Assembly (NCBI GenBank): GCA_007129655.1
Contig: SKVC01000063.1
Coordinates: forward strand, 1-35,590
Direction: 5' to 3'
DNA length: 35,590 nt
Origin: Thermoplasmata archaeon
GTDB lineage: Archaea; Thermoplasmatota; Thermoplasmata; Halarchaeoplasmatales; Halarchaeoplasmataceae
The notes under the pieces were generated by a model. That model searched no databases and had not been told where the DNA came from. It saw only the letters and a program-made list of their open reading frames with translations. Shown here piece by piece: positions 15,963-24,355 of the stretch. The position numbers and the translations under genes are program-made. Numbering within the stretch: the first letter of the stretch is position 1; each line of letters starts with the position of its first letter.

Positions 15963-16046
15963 GGTATTACAATAACATCTGAGGAAGTTAATAACTCTTG
16001 CCGTAGCCTTGATGTTTTACCTATATTTATACCCCCTCGCCCCCCA

Positions 16047-16058
16047 ATATATATAATT
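16047..16058 (+). promoter_or_regulatory. TATA-like box of the A1-B2-A2 operon
   Basis: ATATATATAATT lies about 95-107 nt before the preferred start at 16154, giving a transcript with a leader of roughly 70-75 nt. This differs from the leaderless arrangement of most first genes in the window. A minus-strand TATA-like GGTATAAATATAGG at 16021-16034 probably serves the divergent BNR gene. Confidence 0.4.
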
Positions 16059-16130
16059 ATTCGACGTAAGTTATTAATAGAACTATGCTGTTAAGGTTAA
16101 CAGCAACCTTTACCAAAAGGGGAGAAAACT

Positions 16131-16157
16131 ATGAAGAGAAAGGAGAGAAGAACATGA
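16131..16157 (+). CDS. Possible leader mini-ORF (8 codons)
   Basis: ATG at 16131 is preceded by GGGGAG with a spacing of about 6 nt and encodes MKRKERRT followed by TGA. Its stop overlaps the ATG of the large gene at 16154 as ATGA. A good ribosome site and a coupled stop-start suggest it may load ribosomes for the gene downstream. It may equally be chance in a purine-rich leader. Confidence 0.3.
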   Translation: MKRKERRT

Positions 16158-18682
16158 TGGAAGATAAAAATAGAAGTATGGTGATTGGGCTTTGTTTTAT
16201 GATCGTATCTGCACTGATATTCAGTGCTGCCGCCGTACCGGCGTTTCCGGTTGAGGATGATGAAGTCAACATACCTCAAACAGCCACCATCGGTCCGGAG
16301 CTGGATCTTGAAATGCCACTGACGGAAATGGAAGCCGAGATGAGGGATGAACCATCTCTTCGAGAGTTATACGACCGTCCGATATTCGACAGAGAACCTC
16401 ATAGGAACTTTATGTACGATGATTTTGATATGCTCTTACATCCGCAGGATAGTTTGAACGCCGAGGAGGAAGAAAGCGACGGACCCGAGAGAACTTTTAT
16501 CGGAGTAACATCCATTCGGGCGGATTCACCCGTCATATACCTGAATCAGGATAATATGATATATTTTACTGTAAATAATTTAGGTGGGGATGTAGGTGAC
16601 GCTGCATATACCGAGAACATAACCGCAGCGATTGAAAGCATCGAAGAACTTCGTGATCAGTATAGCGGGCATCCTCGTGTGGGACAGCTCGAAAAGGCAA
16701 TCGAACGTCTTGAGGAAGCTCTGCTACTGGTTTCGGAACATCAGCGTGAAGAATCTATAAAATCCGTAAGGCAGGCCGTAACTCACTTAAACGCCGCTGG
16801 CCAGGGAAGACAGGGGATACTTACTGAACAGATAATAATTGAGCTCGCTGAAATCGTACAGTTTAAAGTGACCACCGTTATTAATGAAGCAACCTCTAAC
16901 TTCGGCTCTGAACATCCTGATGTGCAGGAAGCAGAAGACATCTACGAGGATGCTGTAGATAAGCTCGACAACGGGAAGTACATACCGGCGATGAATCGTT
17001 TCAGGAAAGCCTTTGAGACCGTACTCGGTGCATATATCTGCGATGTAAACCTTGAACTATACTCATGGATGAGAGACGGTTACGAGAGCGAGATAGGGAA
17101 TGGATTTATCGAGTCTTTCGAGGCCGAATCGTATGAAGTTATCACCCTAACATGGAGTCCTACTCGGAGGGGAATACATTACGTCAGAACAAACATAACG
17201 GGTGAATACATGGTCTATAGTTCTGATGGTGAAAAAGTTGAAAGTCCGACTAAACTCTTTAGCACGGGATTTGTGGTTACATCGGAGGATGAGCCTGAAA
17301 AATGGGGTCCAGGTTACAATTACACTAGTGTTATAACCGTTGAAGAGGGTATTAGGTATCGTGATGGTCCTCTTGTTATTGAGGTTTACGATGATCTGGA
17401 GATCCAATCGGGTGCAGCCCTCCAGCTCAACGAGTCGATAACTCTTGTGATGATGAATACAGAGCCCGGGGAGTTTTCGATCCTAATCGAACCCGATGGG
17501 ACTTTCATCATCGAAAGCCCTGTTGAATCCGCAACGATTACTTCATCAGACGAGGGATATAGAAACACTTACCCCTTCATCAACCATGGGAATGTCCACT
17601 TCACCGGTGCTGCGGTTATGGACACACACGGCCCCGACGACCTCTCTCTACCCGCAGGCATACAGAACCTCCCGGGAAGCACGTGCATACTCGACAACAC
17701 CAACATCCTGGAGGCCGACACCCACAGCGTGTACGCATCGGAGGATTCATCCGTGCAGATAATGGGCGCCGATACGGTCATCGGGCGTGACCTGGATGGG
17801 CAGGAAGATAACGATGAGATCGCAAAAGGCCATGGGATCTTCATCGAGGGCGCCGTGCCGAACATACGGGATGTGACGGTAAAGTACAATCGTCAGGACG
17901 GCATACGTGTTGTCGATTCAAAACCCGGGCCCATACAGGCGGCCAGCCTGCACGAGTACGACTCCGGCGACTACGACCGCCAGCTGACTCATGACGACAA
18001 TACGTCCACTTTGCCCGTAATCGTCGCAGGGAACGGAAACCTGTATATGGTTTACCTGGACGAGGATGCACAGCACATCAACTTCATGAGGTCTTCGGAT
18101 CAGGGCAGTACATGGAGTGCTCCAGCGGTAGTTCCCGGGAGTGAGGTGGAGGAAGGATTCATCCGGAACATCGATATCGATGCCGACGGTGACAACCTGG
18201 CGGTTGCATGGGATGTGTGGATACCGTGGGATGGCGTGATACCATATGGGTTGACCGGAGAGGACGAAGGTCAACGTTATATCGTGAAACTTAATGTACA
18301 GCACAGTTCAGACGGAGGAGCGAGTTGGGCGGATGTACCCTATGTAATAGATGATTCGTCCTTCCCATCGGTGGCCGTCGAAGGGGATACCGTGTATGTT
18401 GCATATTATAAGGGACCGTACTATCGGGATCTGTATATGCCGTATCCTGTTACCGTCAGGATACGATGGGCCGCCGATGGCTGGGAGGAAGTCGAAGAAC
18501 ATGTATTCGATATCATGGTGGGCGTCCCAAAGGTGGCTGTAACCGGCGAGACCGTGCACGTGGCTATCGCCGGTTTCGAAGAGATAATATACGTGCGCAG
18601 TGACGATGGTGGCGTAGATAGCTCAGAAATGTTTATCAACGGGCTAAGTTATATGGCTGTCACGAGAGGCAGGACATGGTAA
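16154..18682 (+). CDS. Large secreted protein: split CARDB-like module, beta-solenoid cap, BNR repeats (A1)
   Basis: About 842 residues from the preferred ATG at 16154, which has AAAGGAG upstream and leads directly into a signal peptide (MVIGLCFMIVSALIFSAAAVPAFP); the ORF track's ATG at 16085 adds 23 unlikely residues. Order of parts: acidic stretch to ~110; first half of a CARDB-like Ig fold (~116-150); helical insertion rich in E/A/L (~152-292); second Ig half ending in ITLTWSPTRRGIHYVRTN (~292-370); a beta-solenoid-like region (~395-605); then BNR repeats with RSSDQGSTW and HSSDGGASW. The N-terminal ~560 residues are a clear paralogue of the 1328-aa protein at 20061. The end is abrupt: the last Asp-box lacks its tryptophan and the frame stops after GRTW with no membrane anchor, so it is probably truncated. 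Role unknown; extracellular. Confidence 0.8.
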   Translation: MMEDKNRSMVIGLCFMIVSALIFSAAAVPAFPVEDDEVNIPQTATIGPELDLEMPLTEMEAEMRDEPSLRELYDRPIFDREPHRNFMYDDFDMLLHPQDSLNAEEEESDGPERTFIGVTSIRADSPVIYLNQDNMIYFTVNNLGGDVGDAAYTENITAAIESIEELRDQYSGHPRVGQLEKAIERLEEALLLVSEHQREESIKSVRQAVTHLNAAGQGRQGILTEQIIIELAEIVQFKVTTVINEATSNFGSEHPDVQEAEDIYEDAVDKLDNGKYIPAMNRFRKAFETVLGAYICDVNLELYSWMRDGYESEIGNGFIESFEAESYEVITLTWSPTRRGIHYVRTNITGEYMVYSSDGEKVESPTKLFSTGFVVTSEDEPEKWGPGYNYTSVITVEEGIRYRDGPLVIEVYDDLEIQSGAALQLNESITLVMMNTEPGEFSILIEPDGTFIIESPVESATITSSDEGYRNTYPFINHGNVHFTGAAVMDTHGPDDLSLPAGIQNLPGSTCILDNTNILEADTHSVYASEDSSVQIMGADTVIGRDLDGQEDNDEIAKGHGIFIEGAVPNIRDVTVKYNRQDGIRVVDSKPGPIQAASLHEYDSGDYDRQLTHDDNTSTLPVIVAGNGNLYMVYLDEDAQHINFMRSSDQGSTWSAPAVVPGSEVEEGFIRNIDIDADGDNLAVAWDVWIPWDGVIPYGLTGEDEGQRYIVKLNVQHSSDGGASWADVPYVIDDSSFPSVAVEGDTVYVAYYKGPYYRDLYMPYPVTVRIRWAADGWEEVEEHVFDIMVGVPKVAVTGETVHVAIAGFEEIIYVRSDDGGVDSSEMFINGLSYMAVTRGRTW
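16500..17930 (+). repeat. Duplicated module, copy 1 (shared with 20237-21640)
   Basis: This coding segment and 20237-21640 are paralogous along their whole length at protein level and nearly identical at DNA level in patches (for example GCATACAGAACCTCCC and GCCGACACCCACAGCGTGTA occur in both). The G+C content is low in the first part and high in the last ~350 bases, which suggests stepwise gene conversion. Confidence 0.75.
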
Positions 18683-20064
18683 GGCTCCCGAAAATGGGTG
18701 TGCAGCGGGCACGAAAGAGGAAGCGGGAAAGTAGGTCGAAGTATGTTTCCATCATTATCGTCTTTCTGATTATGGTCGTGGTAGTGCTGGGCGGTGCGAT
18801 GTTGTCCGATACTAACTACAGTTCAAGTGCATACGATTACAGGACGAGAAGTCCACCCGGCTGGAGCGAGGATGTGAGGATATCGTACAATTCTACTTCC
18901 GATCGAGAACCAGCAATTGCAGTTGAAGGTGAAGTTGTACATATTGTGTGGAGGAGTACATGGTTTGGAGGACAAATATTTTACACTAAATCAAATGATG
19001 CGGGAGAAAACTGGAACGAGCCAGTGATGATAGGTCCTTTGGATTATGGTTGTATGAGACCAGATATTGCTGTTAGCGGTGATGATGTGCATGTGGTATG
19101 GGAGAACAATAACGCTTCGGCCCGGGAGATTAGGTATCTGAGGTCTGTTGATGGTGGTGACACATGGCTCCCCGAACGGATGATCTCCAGCGACGACGGG
19201 AATAACTCGCAGGCCCCGAAGATCGCCGTGAGCGAGGACGGGATGGACGTGCATGTTGTCTGGGTCGATAGCAGGCATGCGGATGAGTCGTTTCCTCCTA
19301 ACCTCGAACTGTACTACAACCGCAGTCATGATAGAGGCTTGACATGGGAAGGAGAAATGCGTCTTACCGAGGCAGATTATGAATCAACAGGACCGAATAT
19401 AGCTGTTGTGGGGTCTTCAGTACACGTAGTTTGGATGGACGAACGTGCCGGAAAGTGGGATATTTATTACAGGCACTCACTTGACAGGGGAGCGACATGG
19501 GATGGAGAGGTTATAATATCCGACAGCCCTAATCACGAAGGGCCGGCAGACGTAGCTACATCTGGAGAGACCATACATGTGGTTTGGGATCGAACCGTAT
19601 CTGGCGAAGACTTGATCCTTCACCGTATGTCTACGGACAACGGAGGAACATGGAGCGAATCACAGGTTCTTACAACTTCACCCGTTCGAGCAGTTCGACC
19701 AAGAATAGTTACAAATGGAGATGAAGTACATATGGTGTGGTTTGACGGACGAGATGGGGGAAATGAAATATATTATAAGAACTATGTATCTGAAGTCTGG
19801 GGAGCAGACACCAGACTTACATACACGGACAATAGCGAATCACTGAGTCCTAACATAGCCATTGATAACGATAAAATACATGTAGTATGGCATGATGACA
19901 GGGATGGAGATCTCCCAGAGATTTATTACAAACGTAACCCCGATTTTATCAATGTGCCTGAGTTTGGACATGTATTACTCCCTGTAATCGTAACAATCAT
20001 TATTTACGTTATTTATATATATAATCAGAAAAAAGAAAAACATAAAAGGAGGACAAAAACATGA
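18676..20064 (+). CDS. BNR/Asp-box repeat protein with N-terminal anchor and PEF-CTERM-like tail (B2)
   Basis: A 462-aa protein. A very basic N-terminus (QRARKRKRESRSKY) precedes one membrane helix (VSIIIVFLIMVVVVLGG), so the bulk is outside the cell. About seven propeller-type repeats follow with Asp-boxes SVDGGDTW, SHDRGLTW, SLDRGATW, STDNGGTW and strands of the HVVWxDxR type. The tail VPEFGHVLLPVIVTIII... ending in KKEKHKRRTKT is the same type as in B1, and the two proteins share most of their repeats. The ATG overlaps the end of A1 by 7 nt; an alternative ATG is at 18694. Its TGA overlaps the next ATG as ATGA, so A1, B2 and A2 are one coupled operon. Confidence 0.82.
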   Translation: MVRLPKMGVQRARKRKRESRSKYVSIIIVFLIMVVVVLGGAMLSDTNYSSSAYDYRTRSPPGWSEDVRISYNSTSDREPAIAVEGEVVHIVWRSTWFGGQIFYTKSNDAGENWNEPVMIGPLDYGCMRPDIAVSGDDVHVVWENNNASAREIRYLRSVDGGDTWLPERMISSDDGNNSQAPKIAVSEDGMDVHVVWVDSRHADESFPPNLELYYNRSHDRGLTWEGEMRLTEADYESTGPNIAVVGSSVHVVWMDERAGKWDIYYRHSLDRGATWDGEVIISDSPNHEGPADVATSGETIHVVWDRTVSGEDLILHRMSTDNGGTWSESQVLTTSPVRAVRPRIVTNGDEVHMVWFDGRDGGNEIYYKNYVSEVWGADTRLTYTDNSESLSPNIAIDNDKIHVVWHDDRDGDLPEIYYKRNPDFINVPEFGHVLLPVIVTIIIYVIYIYNQKKEKHKRRTKT

Positions 20065-23000
20065 AAATAGATGAGAAAATATTGAGCATATTGGCTACAC
20101 TACTGATACTGCTAAGTTCAGTAGCTGTAACCGGAGTATCGAGCATTTCGTACGAAGAAGAAACGAACGAATCGACTATGATATATCACAGTGAAGAAGA
20201 TATGACGTCCTTGAGTGGAAAGCTGACCGACACTTTTCTGAAAGTCGAAAGTGTCAGAGCAGATAGTCCCGTGGTATATCTCGATCGGAATAATAATATC
20301 TCCGTGAAAATATTAAATTCTGGAGCAAATGTAGGGGATGAATCCTACACCGAGAACATAACCGCTTCAATCGAAGACATCGAAGCTCTCCTTGAATTAT
20401 ACTCAAATAATCCAAGAAACAAACTCCTGGAAAAAGCGATAGAGAGTCTTGAGGAGGCTCTGTTGCTGGTGTCGGAACATCAACGAGAGGAATCTATAAA
20501 ATCGGTACGTCAAGCGGTTGTACATCTTCACGCAGCCGGCCAGGGTAGGCATGGGATACCGAGAGAAGATGTGATAACCGCACTGGCGGAGACTGTCGAA
20601 CTGAAAGTTTGGACAGTGATAGAACAGGCGAGAAGTAGCTTCGGGTCTGAACATCCTGATGTGCATGAAGCGGAGGACATATACGAAGATGCCGTAGATA
20701 AGCTCGAAGACGGGAAGTATATACCAGCGATGAATCGTTTCAGGAAAGCCTTTGAAATAGTGCTTGGTGCGTATGTATGTGATGTTAACCTTGAACTATA
20801 TTCATGGATGAGAGACGGTTATGAGAGCGAGATCGGGAGTGGGTACATAGAGTCATTTGAAGCCGAATCGTACGAAGTTATTACGATAACATGGAATCCT
20901 ACTAGAAGAGGGATAAATTATGTGAGGGTGAATATAGCGGGTGAGTACATTGTCTATAGCTCGGATGGAGAGGCGGAGGAAAGCCCTACTAAGACATTTA
21001 GCTTCGGCTTTGTAGTTACATCTGAGGATGATGAAGAAGAAAGGTGGGGGCCAGGTGGTCCTGGGGCAGGTTATCATGATTATAGTAATGTTAGCGCAGA
21101 TGAGGGTATACGTTATCGTGATGGACCACGAATAATTTTTGTCGAGGATAGTAATCTAACCATCGAATCGGGCGCAGCGCTACAGCTCAACGAGTCGATA
21201 ACTCTTGTGATGGAGAATGAATATGCTGAACAATTTTCGATTGTCATCGAACCCGATGCAGCATTCATCATCGAGAGCGAAGTAGGTGATGATATTTCAA
21301 CGATAATTACAGCACCTAACCGTAATACATACCCATTCCTAAACCACGGCACAGTCCACTTCACCGGTGCTTCCGTTATGAAGACCTTTGGGAACCGTAG
21401 CGATCTCGAAGAGCCCGCCGGCATACAGAACCTCCCCGGGAGCACTTGCATACTCGACAACACAAACGTACTCGAAGCCGACACCCACAGCGTGTACGTT
21501 ACAGGTAATACGGAAGCACATATTCGAGGAACCGAAACGATAATCGGTCGGTTGGATGAACACAACGAGAACATAGCTACGGGACATGGGGTCTTCGTCG
21601 ATGGAGCTACATCGCATATCGAGAATGTGACAGTGCAACACAACCAGATGAATGGAATAAAAATTTTGTCATCTAGCTACAACAACATAACAAACAACAT
21701 CTTGTTGACCAACAACATTGGCATATATTTAAGATTCGCACACGACAACCTTATCAACAATAACACTGCGCCATCTAACGACGAGTATGGAATTTACCTT
21801 ATGAAATCCGAAAGAAACACTATTACCAACAACACAGTCAAAACTAACTACCGCGGTTATTATGGTATTTATCTTCGGGAGTCTAATAGCAACACTCTTG
21901 AGAACAATAGTGCAAATTCGAATTCCGAAGGTATTTTGCTCATGTTGTCATCAAACAATAAAATACATAACAACACCGCCAACTCGAATGACTTCCGAGG
22001 TATTTACCTAAGCGCGTCCTCGGACAACACCATCACCAACAACATCGCCAACTCGAATAATTGGGCCGGCATCTACTTTGATACCGACTCTAGCTACAAC
22101 GTCATTGGGAACAATGACCTCTCAAAAAATGGTTTTGGCATCGTCATCCAGAGGTCATCCAACAATATTATCCAGAATAATATTGCAACCATGACTGTAG
22201 ACCGCAGTATCTACCTCCTAGCCTCATCTAACAACAACACTATTTACAACAATACCGCCAATTCGGAGTACAGACACGGTATATACCTTCAGAGATCTCA
22301 CTACAATACCATCTCTAACAACGATGTATCAGACAACGATAGGGATGGAATCTATATCGAGTGGTCCAGTAATAACATTCTGAAGAAAAACATAGCTTAT
22401 TTCAATGGCTACAACGGCATCTACCTATATTCATCTTGCAACAATACAATCATTAACAATCTCGCAAAAGACAACAATAGAGATGGATTCTACCTCGATA
22501 TGTCTGACGGGACCAAAATTGTCAACAACACCGTTTTGAACAACAATTACGGTATCTATCTCTCATCTTCTAAAAACAACACCATCGCCAACAATACCCT
22601 ATCGAACAATTACCACGGAATCTACATGGAGGGTTCTTCTTCGTCGATCATCAGGAACAACCGCATAGGCACGGCCTACTATTCCGTTGAAAACGAACTC
22701 GTGTACGGACCAGCCAGCGGTGGCGAAACATGGCCATTCTATTTAGATAACGAGTATATATCAGAATGCACCCTCTATCTCGATAACGGTTACGAGCTGT
22801 ATGAATTGACGGAAGGAGTTGATTATATTTTAGACTATGAACAGGGTGAGATATACTTGATCGACTGGACATTGAGTACTGGTGACATCATCTATGCGGA
22901 CTACACTTACCTGATACCAAACGACGGCAATATCTATGGGATATACAGTATTGAATCATCTCCAACGATAGAGGGCAATAAGATCATTTGGAATGAGAAA

Positions 23001-24047
23001 GACGGAATACATATAGACAACTATGGAGATCTTACTCACACACCGGTAATCAAAGACAATACGATCTACGGCCATCGGGACGGTGTGGGTGTAAACGTGC
23101 TCAACTCGGCTGTACTGATAAAAGATAATCTCATCGCCAGTAACAGGGACGGTGGGATAATTATGTATAACTCCACAGGTGAGATAAATCAGAACATAAT
23201 CAATGGTAACTGCCGTCCGTGGTCATACACACCACCGGAGTGGATGTATACAGGGATACATCTACTCCAATCCGATAACGTATGGATACATAATAACAAT
23301 CTCTCTTCCAATCGTGTAAATATCGCTATTGAACAGTCCTCCAACATAAATATCGAGTGGAATGAAATAATAGATCAACCCGCAATCGAGATCAAGATAT
23401 ATCCTCCTCCGCCATCGACACGTGGTATAATCTCCATTGATTCTCAAAGCGAGATATCGAACAATACCATCAGAGGTACTTCTTATGGAATGATTATCGA
23501 ATATGCAGATGATACTACAATAATCAACGACAACAAGTTCTATCCCATGGAAGAATACGGGGCGCTCAATGCACTACACCTGAAGTGGTCCTCGCCGATA
23601 ATAAAGAACAATAATTTCTCTCATGCGGAGGGTTGGGGTATTTACTCGATCTACGGAGCTCCCGCCAACAGCGGAGTCAACGGAACTCAACTGATCGAGG
23701 AGAATACATTTGGTTATTGTGGTCAAGGATGGGTAGTGCAGTACTGGCGGTTCCAGGTACGCGTTTTAGAACATGATGAAGCCGTTGAAGGCGCCGATGT
23801 CGTGATCTGGGACAATCTCGGTGGCGCTGCGGTATGGGAAGGAACCACCGACGAAAACGGTGATACAGACGAAATCGTTCTGCCCCAGTATTCGTGGGAT
23901 TCCGAAGGAGAGAAGACACAGTATTCACCCTATACGGTATTGGTAGATTCCGATTACTGGTACCTCATATCATATATCCATCTGGAATCGAATATCCTGC
24001 TGGAAGTTGATGTCGGTACGGGGGATCATACGATAAAACCATACTGA
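20061..24047 (+). CDS. Very large secreted protein: split CARDB-like module plus NosD-type beta-helix (A2)
   Basis: A 1328-aa exported protein starting with a signal peptide (ILSILATLLILLSSVAVTG). AAAGGAGG stands 8 nt before the ATG. Residues ~60-95 and ~237-310 form the two halves of a CARDB-like Ig fold; ~96-237 is the helical insertion seen also in A1; ~330-530 is a beta-solenoid-like region. Residues ~533-867 hold about 15 parallel beta-helix repeats of 22-25 residues of the form GIYLxxSxxNTIxNNxAxxN (NosD/CASH type), followed by an interruption and further repeats to ~1220. The last ~95 residues (VRVLEHDEAVEGADVVIW...) look like a carboxypeptidase-regulatory-like beta-sandwich. Such beta-helices commonly bind or cut polysaccharide, but no active site can be assigned. 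There is no membrane anchor, so it is likely secreted or attached via partners. Confidence 0.85.
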   Translation: MKIDEKILSILATLLILLSSVAVTGVSSISYEEETNESTMIYHSEEDMTSLSGKLTDTFLKVESVRADSPVVYLDRNNNISVKILNSGANVGDESYTENITASIEDIEALLELYSNNPRNKLLEKAIESLEEALLLVSEHQREESIKSVRQAVVHLHAAGQGRHGIPREDVITALAETVELKVWTVIEQARSSFGSEHPDVHEAEDIYEDAVDKLEDGKYIPAMNRFRKAFEIVLGAYVCDVNLELYSWMRDGYESEIGSGYIESFEAESYEVITITWNPTRRGINYVRVNIAGEYIVYSSDGEAEESPTKTFSFGFVVTSEDDEEERWGPGGPGAGYHDYSNVSADEGIRYRDGPRIIFVEDSNLTIESGAALQLNESITLVMENEYAEQFSIVIEPDAAFIIESEVGDDISTIITAPNRNTYPFLNHGTVHFTGASVMKTFGNRSDLEEPAGIQNLPGSTCILDNTNVLEADTHSVYVTGNTEAHIRGTETIIGRLDEHNENIATGHGVFVDGATSHIENVTVQHNQMNGIKILSSSYNNITNNILLTNNIGIYLRFAHDNLINNNTAPSNDEYGIYLMKSERNTITNNTVKTNYRGYYGIYLRESNSNTLENNSANSNSEGILLMLSSNNKIHNNTANSNDFRGIYLSASSDNTITNNIANSNNWAGIYFDTDSSYNVIGNNDLSKNGFGIVIQRSSNNIIQNNIATMTVDRSIYLLASSNNNTIYNNTANSEYRHGIYLQRSHYNTISNNDVSDNDRDGIYIEWSSNNILKKNIAYFNGYNGIYLYSSCNNTIINNLAKDNNRDGFYLDMSDGTKIVNNTVLNNNYGIYLSSSKNNTIANNTLSNNYHGIYMEGSSSSIIRNNRIGTAYYSVENELVYGPASGGETWPFYLDNEYISECTLYLDNGYELYELTEGVDYILDYEQGEIYLIDWTLSTGDIIYADYTYLIPNDGNIYGIYSIESSPTIEGNKIIWNEKDGIHIDNYGDLTHTPVIKDNTIYGHRDGVGVNVLNSAVLIKDNLIASNRDGGIIMYNSTGEINQNIINGNCRPWSYTPPEWMYTGIHLLQSDNVWIHNNNLSSNRVNIAIEQSSNINIEWNEIIDQPAIEIKIYPPPPSTRGIISIDSQSEISNNTIRGTSYGMIIEYADDTTIINDNKFYPMEEYGALNALHLKWSSPIIKNNNFSHAEGWGIYSIYGAPANSGVNGTQLIEENTFGYCGQGWVVQYWRFQVRVLEHDEAVEGADVVIWDNLGGAAVWEGTTDENGDTDEIVLPQYSWDSEGEKTQYSPYTVLVDSDYWYLISYIHLESNILLEVDVGTGDHTIKPY
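20237..21640 (+). repeat. Duplicated module, copy 2 (shared with 16500-17930)
   Basis: Second copy of the N-terminal module. The helical insertion has near-identical stretches such as SLEEALLLVSEHQREESIKS-like and GSEHPDVxEAEDIYEDAVDK in both proteins. Beyond 21640 the two genes diverge completely: beta-helix here, BNR repeats in copy 1. Confidence 0.75.
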
Positions 24048-24287
24048 GAACATTAAATCTTCTCGAACTCGATGTGATGCAAAGGGGATATCAGCTAACA
24101 GGTCGCTGACAGAACAGGGTTGGAGATAATATGCTATCGAGAGGTATGCTGAAAGGATGTTAACGGTATCCTTGAATAGGGAGTGATCATCTACCACTCG
24201 CTTTCAGACGTACTAGCACAATGGATGAGAGTGATCCTTTATCTGCAATTTACGCTCTGTTAAAAGTGTATTGAACCGAATAGATAA
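24048..24287. other. Gene-free gap after A2, possible gene remnant
   Basis: No intact gene is seen here. On the minus strand at ~24050-24203 a short open stretch reads KRVVDDHSLFKDTVNILSAYLS and continues to VREDL, with natural-looking codon use, before running antisense into A2. A stop lies directly upstream. It may be a fragment of a lost gene, perhaps a transposase, but no family could be recognised. Confidence 0.3.
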
Positions 24288-24327
24288 TGGACAATGCCAA
24301 AAGTTCTAAAAAACTTTTCGCTGTCCA
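24288..24327. repeat. Two-tier inverted repeat
   Basis: TGGACA (24288-24293) pairs with TGTCCA (24322-24327), and inside it AAAAGTT (24299-24305) pairs with AACTTTT (24312-24318), leaving a 6-nt loop. The pairing is exact in both stems. It could be an insertion-sequence end, a MITE relic or an RNA structure; there is no adjacent transposase. Confidence 0.5.
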
Positions 24328-24355
24328 CTAAAAAGTGTTTTAATGAACATATCAG

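Noticed and set aside
16085-16153. Upstream start of A1 offered by the ORF track
   Set aside because: The 23 extra residues precede the signal peptide and have no SD, whereas the ATG at 16154 has AAAGGAG upstream and an ATGA overlap with a mini-ORF.
14130-18071. Multiple long minus- or plus-strand ORFs overlapping the BNR genes
   Set aside because: They coincide with G+C-rich coding stretches, where stop codons are rare in all frames, and show no recognisable domains or starts.
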